Source: Lumbricus rubellus
Taxonomy: Eukaryota; Annelida; Clitellata; Crassiclitellata; Lumbricidae
DNA length: 64,000 nucleotides
Direction: 5' to 3'
NCBI GenBank assembly: GCA_945859605.1
Contig: OX243811.1
Span: forward strand, 58,439,766 to 58,503,765
In this document: positions 1-10,500 of the stretch, piece after piece
Numbering within the stretch: position 1 is the first letter of the stretch
Layout: each line of letters opens with the position of its first letter
Made by a program: the position numbers and the translations under genes
The notes under the pieces: model-generated
Told to the model about the DNA's origin: nothing
Database searches by the model: none
The model's input: the letters and a program-made list of their open reading frames with translations, nothing else

Positions 1-971
1 TACAACGGACTCAGTAGCAAGTGAGTTTCGTCGTCGGAAGTGATCCCAGCAGGCAAGTCGGAGCAGATCCGCGGTGGTCAGGATTCGAACCGGCGTCGTC
101 AAGCAGGACGGACCGTCGTCTCTGCCTCTGCAGCACCCGGAGTAGAACCGTCGTCGTAGCAGCTTCGTCCGTCAGCTAGGTTGCGGTAGTCGGAAACCGC
201 AACCCCAGTCACGTGGAGGAGCACCTGAAGAGGCCGATGTTCAAGCTCAAGGCTGGTATTCAGGATTTTACCTCTCTCCACAACAGTATCACTCAACAAG
301 CGTTTTACCGCTCATCAAGCCAGATCATCAGCCAGCTACTACGCGTTTTACCGCGTTCTTCACCAGGCCATTCGTCTGCGTCGAAGCACGGGAAGAACCT
401 TTCTTATATAGGCTCAAGGCTAGGCCAAGCGATGCATGCTAGCCAGTAGGTGGACGTATGCTGAGCGCACAATGGAAAATTCCCCACATGCACGTATGCT
501 GAGCGTATGCTGGGCGAGCAGACACACGCAAGCAAACAGCAGTAGCAAGCAAGCAGCAGCAGCAGCAGCAGCATCAGGCAGCAGCGGCAAGCAAACAGCC
601 CGTAGCAATATTTCAACACTATGAACTTCAGCGCAGAATTGTATACTAATACAAATGCCAGCAGTTGTCATTCTCAAACTCTCTTTGTCTCTTCCCCAAC
701 GTGTTCTTATTAGCAGCTCCCTAATCTGTTTCGAAATGAACACTCGAGAACTTCTCACACGAGTATTAAAAGCATTAGAGTTTTTGTCGGTTGGCCATCA
801 ACATAATAAAATATTATGACAGCCAAAAATAATATTTGGCATAATTTTTTATCAAGAGGAGACACCGAAAGGATGGACAATACCCTAATAGGGACACCCC
901 TGATGTATCTTACATAGTGTAGATTCGAGTGAGCCTTAAATTGGCAGAAATATAAACTGGAGAATAGGAAA
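1..971. other. Intergenic, low-complexity, possible retroelement remnant
   Basis: No convincing gene is visible. The first 430 bases are rich in CGTCGT/GCAGCA words, and a CAG/AGC-rich stretch lies at about 540-595; the overlapping open frames look compositional. Positions 73-91 read GGTGGTCAGGATTCGAACC, which is complementary to a generic tRNA 3' end (T-arm through CC). That is what an LTR retrotransposon primer-binding site or the promoter head of a reversed SINE looks like. No LTR pair was found, so classification is open. Confidence 0.35.
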
Positions 972-979
972 TATGAGAT

Positions 980-3189
980 CAGCGGCGGCGCCAGGATTTC
1001 AGGTTTGGGGGGCTGAAGCCCCAAACCCAAATAGAACATTTTTATGAAGCGCCGAAGGCGCGAAGCTGCAAGTGCCGAAGGCACGAAGCCCATACCGACT
1101 AGGGGGTCTGGGGGAGCGTCGTAAACTCCCCTAGCGGGGTCTGGGGCAGAGCCACAGCCACCGACGCATTTTTAGCTCTGTAGACCTCAACTGGAGCCCT
1201 TTTCAGGCTCGTTTTTGCCAGCTATTTATGAGGGATAAAATCATGAAAACTTAAATAAGAAGTCGTTTTGCAGAGTCGCAGACTAGCTACCAGTATAAGA
1301 ATGTCAAAAAATTTGTAAAATAAATGGGATTAGTCTTTACTAAAATCACAAAAGTTAAAAGTTTTGGCATATATAGCCTAACAAGTTTATAAGTATACTG
1401 TCATATGGGTAGGTCTACTATAGAAAAACCCTAGGGCCGGGGGCATGTCAAATGTAGGGGTTTTACGGGTACAACCAGTGGCGGCGCCAAGATTTCAGGT
1501 TTGGGGAGCTGAAACCCCAAGCCCTTCCTCCCAGGGACGCAAGTAGAACATTTTCCTTAAGGGTGGTTATTTTGCATGCGCTGGAGACACGAAGCTGCGA
1601 GTGCCGGGGCGGAGCCCCAAAAACCAGCGCGTTTTTCGCTGTTGACATCGACAGGAGCACGTTTCAGGCTCTTGTTTGCTAACTGTTTATGAACGATAAA
1701 GTCAGGAAATTTTTTGAATTTCCACATTGCAATAATAGCATTTTGGGCGGTCGTTTTTACTCAATAGCTCATCATTTCAATGCTGAAAGTCGTGGATTAT
1801 GACTTCAAAGTGTCCTCTTGTAAGCCATTGTTTAAATTTTTGGATATCAGCCCTTTAATGGTAATATTTTAAGCTGTCGTGTCAACAAATTTCTCACAAT
1901 TAATTCATTGCTGAAAGAAATGGTTTATGAGTTCAATAATGTTCTTCCACGTTGTATAAATTATCGAATTCCACACTTCAAGGATATACCAGTTTTGCTG
2001 TCGTCCGAGCAAAATTGTTCAGGACAGATAAACAGTAGAAATTTACAATGACATTTTAAGATAGGCCTATTTTTGAAATATTGGGGGAACAGCATCTCCG
2101 TTCACAACCAGAAACTTCGGGGTCTCGTGGACTGTCCCCTGGCCCCCAAGTCACCGCCCATGACTGCTGTTGCTAAATGAACACCTCATTTCTCAATGTA
2201 TAGTTGTGTAGCCCCTCAGGAGGCCGGCGGGCCGAACATGGTGCACATAGCCTCATCACGGTCTGCGGCGCATTCTATTAGCATAAGCATCGACGCACTA
2301 TAATTGTATCGAAATTCAAAATTTCTGTCCTTGTGAATCTCAGCCCCTTCCTCCGCCAACCCGGACTCAACACCCTTCTCCCGCCAGTCCGGACTCACAC
2401 CGGGTCAAACCTCAGCCCCCTTCCTCCGCCACCCCGGACTCACACCGGCCCGGACCTCAGTCCCCCGTGCCCCCCGCGCAACCTCAGCCTCCTTTCCCCC
2501 CCGCCGCCTCGAACCTCCAGCCCCTTCTCCCGCTAGCCCGGGCTCAGACTGGTCCGGAACTCCGGATCTCAGCCCCTTCCCCCCGCCAGTTCGAACCCTC
2601 AAGTCCTCTTCCCTCTTCCAGACCAGTCCGGACCTCAGACCGGTCGATGCCTCAACCCTTTGTTCCGCCATCGCGGATCTTCGCCCCTTCCCCCCCCCCC
2701 GTCAGACCGGTTCGGACCTCAGACCGGTCGGTACCTCAGCCCTCTGTCCCCTGCAGCTCCATTAGGGTATAAATAAGAAGACTGTATACATGCTAGTGTT
2801 GAGTCGTAGAGAGTCGATGTTCGGGAGTCGAGCCCAGTCGCAATTGATGTCTCACATGTGAGTCAATGTATGATCGTCCGCCGCAGTTGAGGTCCGAAAA
2901 TAAGATAATAATAATAACCTTTAAGCCAATACATGGACATTCTCTGCTTTTTGCTTTGGGATGAGGCTGAGTCACATTTAGGAGCTTAGCCCCCTAACTC
3001 CTTCCCTGGTGCCGCCAATGGCATAACGATCTAAACTATGATAATATAGTTGATTTCGTTGCCGTTGGTCATATTCTAGTTACCTTATTACGAAGTAAGC
3101 CGTTTTAGACATTTTCAGCTTTTTGGTTTGGGGGGGCTGAGCCACGTTTAGGGGGGCTTAGCCCCCCTAGCCCCCTGGCGCCGCCACTG
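980..3189. mobile_element. hAT-like non-autonomous element with nested relative
   Basis: The outer element begins CAGCGGCGGCGCC (980) and ends GGCGCCGCCACTG (3189). It is flanked by the exact 8-bp direct repeat TATGAGAT at 972-979 and 3190-3197, as hAT insertion leaves. A second left end, CAGTGGCGGCGCC, sits at 1476, and a second degenerate right end at about 3008-3020, so a related copy is nested inside. Both left ends continue with the same sequence (GATTTCAGGTTTGGGG). No transposase frame is visible. Confidence 0.75.
2336..2760. repeat. C-rich minisatellite
   Basis: Degenerate tandem repeat built from units such as CCGGACTCACACCGG and CCGGACCTCAGCCCC, roughly 30-45 bp each, inside the hAT-like element. 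Overlapping proline- and arginine-rich open frames on both strands are products of this repeat and are not annotated as genes. Confidence 0.7.
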
Positions 3190-3197
3190 TATGAGAT

Positions 3198-3350
3198 TGC
3201 ATGATGATGCAGGTTGTGTTGATGCTACATTTTAATTGTGACATGTAATAGAATAACACGGGACATCAAATGATGCAGATTATGTTGATGCTACATGTTA
3301 ATTGTGACATGTAATAGAACAACACGGGGAACATCAAATAGGTCGCAAGC
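3198..3350. repeat. Two-copy tandem repeat, about 75 bp
   Basis: The segment starting ATGATGCAGGTTGTGTTGAT is followed by a near-identical copy starting ATGATGCAGATTATGTTGAT. Both contain GACATGTAATAGAA and end in AACACGGG plus CATCAAA. No coding content is seen. Confidence 0.65.
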
Positions 3351-3837
3351 ACATCCGCCTGTTGATCGAGTCATTATCATGTACAACTGTGCATAGGTTA
3401 TAACAGTATCTACACCGTGAGTCAAAGAAAACTAAGCCAAATTGTTTTTCATTTATCTCTAATGCCTGATAACATATCACGCTAAACTTTTCCAAATATT
3501 TATAGAAGTGGACCAAGAATATAATTCCAAAATTTCAAGAGATAAACTTGAACGGATGAAAAGATATGAATCTTTCAACTTCATATATTATGCCGAAATT
3601 GCAGTTTACAAGCAATTTTCTGCCAGATTCAATAAAAAGTAAGCTAAACTGTTTTTCTTATATCTCCAATGCCTGATAATTATTCATACCAAAATTTTCC
3701 AGATATTTAGAGGATTGAACCAGGAATAGGGTTCCAAAATATCATGTCATAAATTTGAACGGATAGAAAGATATGAATATTTAAACTTTATCTCCAGAAA
3801 TTTCTGTTTTCAGCAAGTCTGCTATGGTGTTCGTTGC

Positions 3838-4302
3838 GGTTTTGATGCTTGATAGTTCCCAATTTTGGTCTCAAGGGATCCTGGGGTAAAATTAACGGAG
3901 TACATTATCGCAATATTCTGCTGTCACAACATCTCCCCCCTGTCATCAGAAATCTATAGCACCAGAAGCCGAAGGCTGTTTTCTTTTTCAATAGAACAGC
4001 GCTAGCCCACAGAGACAAGGAAACCTTCGAAATGCTGACAAGAGAGACGCCAGACTTCATTTCTCCCACATTATGACCTCCGAACAGCCCATATTTGAAT
4101 CCTGTCGACTATAAAGTGTGGAGCGTGATGCAAGAAATAGTCTACCAGACAACAGTCCATGATATAAACGATCTGAAGCAACCAACGCTTGTTGGAAGTG
4201 TTGGAAGGCCTGGACCAGAGGATAATTGACGATGCTGTTGCGTAATGCATGGCGCTAGCGCTTCCAGGCTTGCGTGAAAGAAGGAGGAGGACATTTAAGC
4301 AT
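3838..4302 (+). pseudogene. Mariner-like transposase C-terminal relic
   Basis: Translating across frames gives pieces typical of the C-terminal catalytic half of Tc1/mariner transposases: a YRNILLSQHL-like stretch, a PEAEGCFLFQ-like stretch, then the segment after SPDLNP reading VDYKVWSVMQE and VHDINDLKQ, and the tail ACVKEGGGHL. The pieces fall in different frames with stops, so no functional protein is encoded. It lies inside the element whose TA-flanked ends are at 3413 and 6361, which fits that element's own transposase. Confidence 0.65.
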
Positions 4303-5396
4303 CTTAATTAATTAAATAATCAAAACATACTGTAGGGGTCATATGTTAGTTCAATTCTGTACATATTGTAAAGTTCACGGGCCGTCTACGGGGATGACTA
4401 TCAACGATAAGGTCCCAATTTGATAAAAATAACTTCGATTTATTCAAGAGCAATTAGGTAGGCCTACAGCAAAATAAACAGCGTTACCGTCTAGTAGACA
4501 CGAAGTAGAAAATCAAATCAAATCAAATCAAATCTTATTTATTCGTAGCGATCAACAAATCAAATCAAAACAGCAAAACATATATAAAATTAGAATGTGC
4601 AGTGAAATAAGGAGCCAACGAATGATTAACATCTAATAGGTAAAAGATCACTAAGAAAGGGTCACCCAGAAAGGGAGTGATCCCGCTAAACCTGGGCAAC
4701 CACAAACTGGAGTTTATATCAAGATGGTGGTGTCAGAAGAGTGATGTTGTTATTAGGCATTGTAGGCAAAACGAAATCAAGTAGATGGGTTAATGTAGAG
4801 AGAGAGCGAGAGATCCAGGACATAAGCAGTGAAAACAGAGAGCATAATAATAAAACATGCATACAATGTTGATGCAGAACAAACTAGAGCTAATTCATAA
4901 TTTAGATGAAAGTAGGCCATGGGATTGCAGACCATGGGCAATGACCACAACTAGTGGTAACAAATGTTAGCATATAGCGGACAACAATAGGACAGTAGCC
5001 AGACACGAAAGTTATGATCCACAACAGGTGGTTAAAAAATTAATTACTGTAGCTATAGTACCGAAATAATACTATATATCAGATCAACACAGAAAGACCT
5101 GTAATGACACTACGTGAATTATAGACATAATAAACAAGGCAAGGTCAACCTATTAACGAAATCAGTAAATGAGAATATTACACAGACCAGACGACGCCGT
5201 ACGGACGACAGCCCAGCAGACAACGGCTAACGGAGCCAAGGAAGACGGATAAGCGGCCAGAGCACCAACAAGGTGAAGACGGCGACGTAGAAGCAGAACC
5301 AGCACACCACGACCACACTCAATAAGAGACATCAACCACACTCCTCACACACCACAACCGAAGGGGCTTTACCCACGAAAGCAGACCCTTAAATAG

Positions 5397-5993
5397 CAGT
5401 GTTGTACAGTAACGAAGTAAAAGTAACGCGTTACTGTACTTAAGTAAAAGTTTGAGTACTTTCACATGTAACGAAGTATCAGAAAAATAAAATACTTTTA
5501 CTTTCAACGAAGTAAAATTTTACCCATATTTCAGTACTTTTACTTCGTTACAATTTATTTGACACTCGTTACAATGTTCGTTACTTCAAAGCGTTAATTA
5601 ACATTTCGTTTCGCTAAGCTAAGACAGCTTATTCAAATTTGCATGCCTAAAAATAGATTTTCGATGGTAGTGCAGGCCGGATGCACTGTCATTTCTGCAG
5701 CAGAACAACTCTTCAGCTGTGCATTGTGCTCAAATGCACAAGAAGCGTGCGTACTAGACTCAATGATAACCATTTCGAGAATTTAGTATTTTTGAAGGTT
5801 AATAATCAATTGAGTTCTAGAAAGGCTCGGTACTTTTACTTTTTACTTTAAAAGTATTATTGGAAGGGGATACTTTTTACTTTTACTTAAGTAAAATTTG
5901 CGATGAGTACTTTCACTTTTACTTAAGTAATTAAAATCCACTTTACTTTTACTTTTACTTAAGTACATTTGCCCGATACTTTCAACAACACTG
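5397..5993. mobile_element. hAT-like MITE inside the mariner element
   Basis: Ends CAGTGTTG (5397) and CAACACTG (5993), with exact 8-bp target duplication TTAAATAG at 5389-5396 and 5994-6001. The interior is made of repeated TACTTTTACTTAAGTA words that make it nearly self-complementary. This is the classic short hAT-derived MITE layout. Confidence 0.85.
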
Positions 5994-6399
5994 TTAAATA
6001 GGCACCGCCCATCCTTCCACACCCACGTGTCCCAAGTCAGATAGAGTACGGAAGAGAATAGGGGCCGTAGACATCTAATGGCTACAATATCTGGAAAATT
6101 TTAGAATGATTAATCATCAGGCATTAGAGATAAAAGGAAACATTTTATTGAATGTAACAGAAAATTGCTTGTAAACTGAAATTTCGTCATATGAAGTTTA
6201 AATAATCATATCTTTTTATCCGTTCAACTTTACCTCATGAAATTTTGGAATCATATTCTTGGTCCACTTCTCTAAATATTTGGAAAATTTTAGCGTGATA
6301 TGTTATCAGGCCTTAGAGATATAGGAAAAACAATTTGGCTTAGTTTTTTTGACTCACGGTGTATAAATCGTTTGCGTAGCCTACAGAGTTCCAAAGTCA

Positions 6400-7264
6400 C
6401 TCTAGACTGAGCGTTCTTATTCAACTTTCACGGAAAAGAGATAAGACCTATCACAAATTTGGACTGCCTTGAGCACGATAAATGCTTAATGCTTATTCTA
6501 TCATGCTACTGAATAGTACAGATCTGATGATGATTCATGCTACATTTTCCATTTTGTTTCATGCAACAATGGTTTGGGGTTAAACTGGCTGATACTTCAA
6601 TTCACTACATCAATAGGAGCACCCTAAAATAAAAATTGTCTTTTAAGGTGCTCCAATGCTGTGAATTGAAGTCTTATCGGAACTCGAAATCCGTCACCAG
6701 TCGCTTCCTATATAGCCTACTGCTGTAGAAGATGAAAATCGGCGAGAGGGGTTGAGGATGAAACGTTTGAATTATTTTATTCCGAATATAATTCTTTATT
6801 GCTCCGCAAAATTGAAGAACCATCAGCCATTTATGAGGATTTTGATGACAGTGTGACACGCATATTAAGAGGTTTTTATTCGACTTTCTCTCTCAAACTA
6901 TAGTGAAAGAATCAAACGAGTATAACCTCGACAAGAAATTTTTCATTCTGGTAAGAGTGTTTTAAAGCAGAACCACTGTTGCATATGACTGAGTAAAAGG
7001 TCAGAAACCGATATTTGACGGGTTTTGAGCTCCGTGTCACCCTAAAATAGGCGTATTTGCAACTGCATCCACTGCTTGGTTTGTAACTTTAGGACGTTAC
7101 GCTAGTAGCTATAGCTGACGTAAATAATTGCCTAGAAAGAAGCGATAGGCCTAACCCTTAGTATTCTCATGCATTTGGGTAAGTGGATGGTTATATACAG
7201 TTTCTACATTAACCTACAAGGAAGTACCTGATTATCACTAATTTTATAGGCTTTCTGATCGAGA
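6400..7264. other. Upstream region duplicated with gene B
   Basis: No gene is seen. Long patches match 38860-39960 in front of gene B (for example GCTACATTTTCC, TTCATGCAACAA and GCTTCCTATA), so this interval is part of the ancestral duplicated segment. Confidence 0.6.
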
Positions 7265-7430
7265 AGATATGTAACGATTCAAGAATGCGCAGTAGGCCTA
7301 ACTACTATTACTCACATGAGGCGTTTTGTTAGTACTAGAGAATCATTTATAGCTCTGTAGACCCACAAGAAATATGTATTGGCTTCTGAAAATTTACATT
7401 TTGTCGGAATCGACCTTTTATTAGAGGAAC
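7265..7430 (+). promoter_or_regulatory. Probable promoter/5' UTR of gene A
   Basis: This block just upstream of the gene A start codon is conserved at 39965-40139 in front of gene B. Shared words include TGTAACGATTC, GAATGCGCAGTAGGC and GGAATCGACCTTTT. Conservation against a more diverged background suggests transcribed leader or promoter; no clear TATA box was identified. Confidence 0.4.
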
Positions 7431-7539
7431 ATGAGAATGGCATCTCAATCAATATACTCACCTGGCCGTTTGATGTGTTGTCTGCCTTTTGTCGAAGTCG
7501 TCTTGTTATGGATTCTAATGAGTATTTCAACCTCGGAAG
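7431..7539 (+). CDS. Gene A exon 1: signal peptide
   Basis: The ATG at 7431 opens an exon ending TCGGAAG before GTGAGA. The product has a hydrophobic core ([12 protein letters not shown]) followed by small polar residues STSE, a typical cleavable signal peptide. The paralogous exon at 40140 keeps the same layout, including VVLLWILM. A second in-frame ATG two codons later could also serve. It ends in phase 1. Confidence 0.85.
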
Positions 7540-10500
7540 GTGAGAATCGCCAATATCGTAAACAAACGTAGTAGGCCTAGCCTACGATATTCAATCAAGG
7601 TTATTGTAGACAATTTTCTCAACTGGCTTTAATGCATAATAAGAAACTTTAACGCCGATTTACATGATACTACACCTTCCAATAATTTCGACGTCGGCAA
7701 AACCTCGGAACCTCTCTTAACATGTAGATCTACTCTGCCATTCTGACCATCTGGAAGCCGGACTTCGACCTCCGTCGGACTACCATTTGAGCAACCTTTT
7801 GACTTGACGCAGCGCTCGTTGAAAATAAGCTTGGTCTTGCGCTTGTCTGGGCTTTCGAGTAGCATCGGGATCGTGTTACCAAATGTGCAGGCCCTGTTGA
7901 GTAAAACTGTAGGCTTAAATGTACAGAATAACACCAAAAGGATACACAAAAGGTGTTAGATCCAGTGAATCAACATTCTTCTAGGCCTCTAGGGTAGGCT
8001 ATAATTAAGTTTATATGCAGCAGTTGTACAGCAATTGGTCAATTAAGTGCAAATAACTATTATGGGAATTATTCTCTCATTATGATAAAACTCTGCAATC
8101 GCTGAATTGGAATACCAATTGCTCTATAAAACATATCAGTATTATCGCAAACGTTTCACTAAAAGTGACAATGACTTTATTATAGGCCTACATGTATAAC
8201 ATCGCACGTTCATCTTAATTTAAGGCCTGCAAACGTTAGATAATGCATGACACAAAATTAATTGTTGACCCATATAGTATTACGCAAGGGATGATCACAA
8301 CACATTGATTCTACTTGACCAATGGCCTGGTCTGAAAGTGAGCCAGGTCTGTCCGGGTCTCAGACCCGGCATTCATTTGTTGGCGCTTAAATAAACACTG
8401 GTATTTAGCACCATTTGGCCCGAAGGGACCCGGCAATTTTTTCAAACCACTTTCAGCCCGGCAATGGTGTACTGTTCACCTCGCCGAACAAAATTTTAAA
8501 AAAATAGGACATAGGCCTATGTCCTAACTGTCGATTGATAAGGTCAATTAGATTGACCAATTTAATTAGCTGGATTAATTGCAGCCTGCTCTAGTGACTA
8601 GAGATAAAATTATTGACTGATTGATTGATAGATTGATTGATGATAGGTCGTCTACAGGAAAAGTACATAGGCTGCTTTTACGATAACAACCAGACGAGAG
8701 TTCCTGCCATTGTGCCATTTCCAATAAATGACTCACTTACCATAGAAAAGTGCATTGAAAAGTGCAATTACACAACTTACGCAGCACTTCAGGTAATGCA
8801 CAAAAATACAAAAGTTCAGATTTCGTTGAATAAAAATATTAGGCTATTATATAGTTCTTCTACTGTCGACCATTTTACAGATCCAAAAGTTAAATATTCA
8901 GAACAATCTGTACAGTGTCATCATCACTTCATAAATAGACCTAATAAATTATATAATATATTGTATACATGTATAATAATATATATATATGCCTATATTT
9001 GAATCAGAATTGCATCAGATCAGAGTTGAAACCATCCCAATTTTTAAATAAACTTAGATAAATCATTTATCAGGTACTTGATTATATTTTTTAATTTACC
9101 GTTTATAACCTTCTGTTCTGTCTGTCTGTAATTTTATTGCTAAGAATGGCAATTTCTGTCAATGTCGGAACGATTACGGTGTGCAACTGGGCCAACCGGA
9201 CTCTGCTTGCTACTTGATTTGTTCGGGAAATAAGCATCAAATCTGCGGTGGATTCATTGGACAAAGAATCGCTTATTCGTTATACACAGGTAGCTCCTTG
9301 GACCTATTACTTGCATAAGTATTATAGTTAGCTGTTGACCATACTCATCAGATTATGCTGTAAAATTGATCTTAAAATTATGATATACATTTGCCAAGAG
9401 GTTATTTACTGCTGCATTTTGCCTATAGAATTACCGGTAGGCTACGAGAAGCGATAAGTCAATATTAAACTAAAGGGTTCAAGTAAAAGATAATAAAATG
9501 TCTAGTTATTATGGTTGTTGTGTAGTGTGTCCAATCGGAACTTACGGCTCAGCATGCGATAAAGGATGCCACTGCAAGCGAGAAATTCCATGTGACCGGA
9601 TGACTGGAAATTGCCCGGACAGATGCTATGGAAACTGGAGCGGGCCAGCTTGTGATATGAGTGAGAACTAGTATCTATACCATAAAATGAAAGAAATGTA
9701 TCAGGCTTTTCTAACTGTGTGGAAACTCTAACAAATGATAAAACAGCAGCGAGCATAAAACTTCTCTTATCAGTAAAATCAAGAAAGCAGCACCGCAAGT
9801 AGTGAGAGTTGCTATGTAGAAAATTTATTAGGCTACTTGTGATAGCCTACGTCACTCTCAACTTTAGACAGTGGCGTCCTCTAAAGAATAGGTTTGTCCC
9901 ATCATAGGCAACCTTTTCCTAACTGTGAATGTGTTATATTCACCTCGAGAAAGAAGCTTGATTAATAGTGTCGGAAATGTTAGTTTAATCAATATATGTT
10001 TTAGACAAAAATGTCGATGTAGACCCTATTATCTTGTCGTTTAGGTTTTATTCAACGCTACACAATGAATCCCACGTAAGAAGAATTCGCAATTCAATCT
10101 ACTTGACAGTTTCAGATTTTACCGAGAAGCTAAAGAATTTTTAATATTTAAAATCATTTTTTCTGTTTTATCTTTTATTTGTTGTTCGACGCGATCGCCT
10201 AACAATTGTTTTGGGTCAATTTCTCAGATTCATTGCATTTGTTCACATCGAAAGACTATGGAAAAAGATAAATTGTTGCATTATTTTTGCAACAGCTTCT
10301 CAACAATATATCGGATGCTACTCGGACGGGTATATGACAAGAGCATTGGAAGTTTGCGTTTATTGCGACAGCAGTGGCTCTGACAACAAAAACAACACAA
10401 TACAATCATGCATTAAGTCGTGTGCTGAAAATAGCTACTCGTACGCTGGACTGCAGGTAAAATGACACACAGTTTATGAAAAATAGAACTTAGGCCTATA

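Larger units (their letters stand above)
3413..6361 (+). mobile_element. Tc1/mariner-type transposon, degenerate
   Basis: The inverted ends read CACCGTGAGTCAAAG (3413) and TTTTTGACTCACGGTG (to 6361). Each is flanked by TA (3411-3412 and 6362-6363), the target of Tc1/mariner elements. The arms extend for hundreds of bases (TAAGCCAAATTGTTTTTC, TGCCTGATAA). The interior holds a broken transposase (3838-4302), an AAATC-type simple repeat near 4513-4545 and a nested hAT-like MITE (5397-5993). A related left arm recurs at 48163-48495. Confidence 0.75.
7540..8646 (+). other. Intron 1 of gene A
   Basis: The start matches gene B intron 1 (for example CGCCGATTTACATGAT). It then holds a minus-strand open frame (7629-7949) and a MITE-like inverted repeat (8322-8471) that gene B lacks. 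It ends in a (GATT)n stretch and the acceptor GATAG. Confidence 0.6.

Noticed and set aside
2216..2772. Pro/Arg-rich open frames on both strands
   Set aside because: They lie entirely in a C-rich minisatellite.
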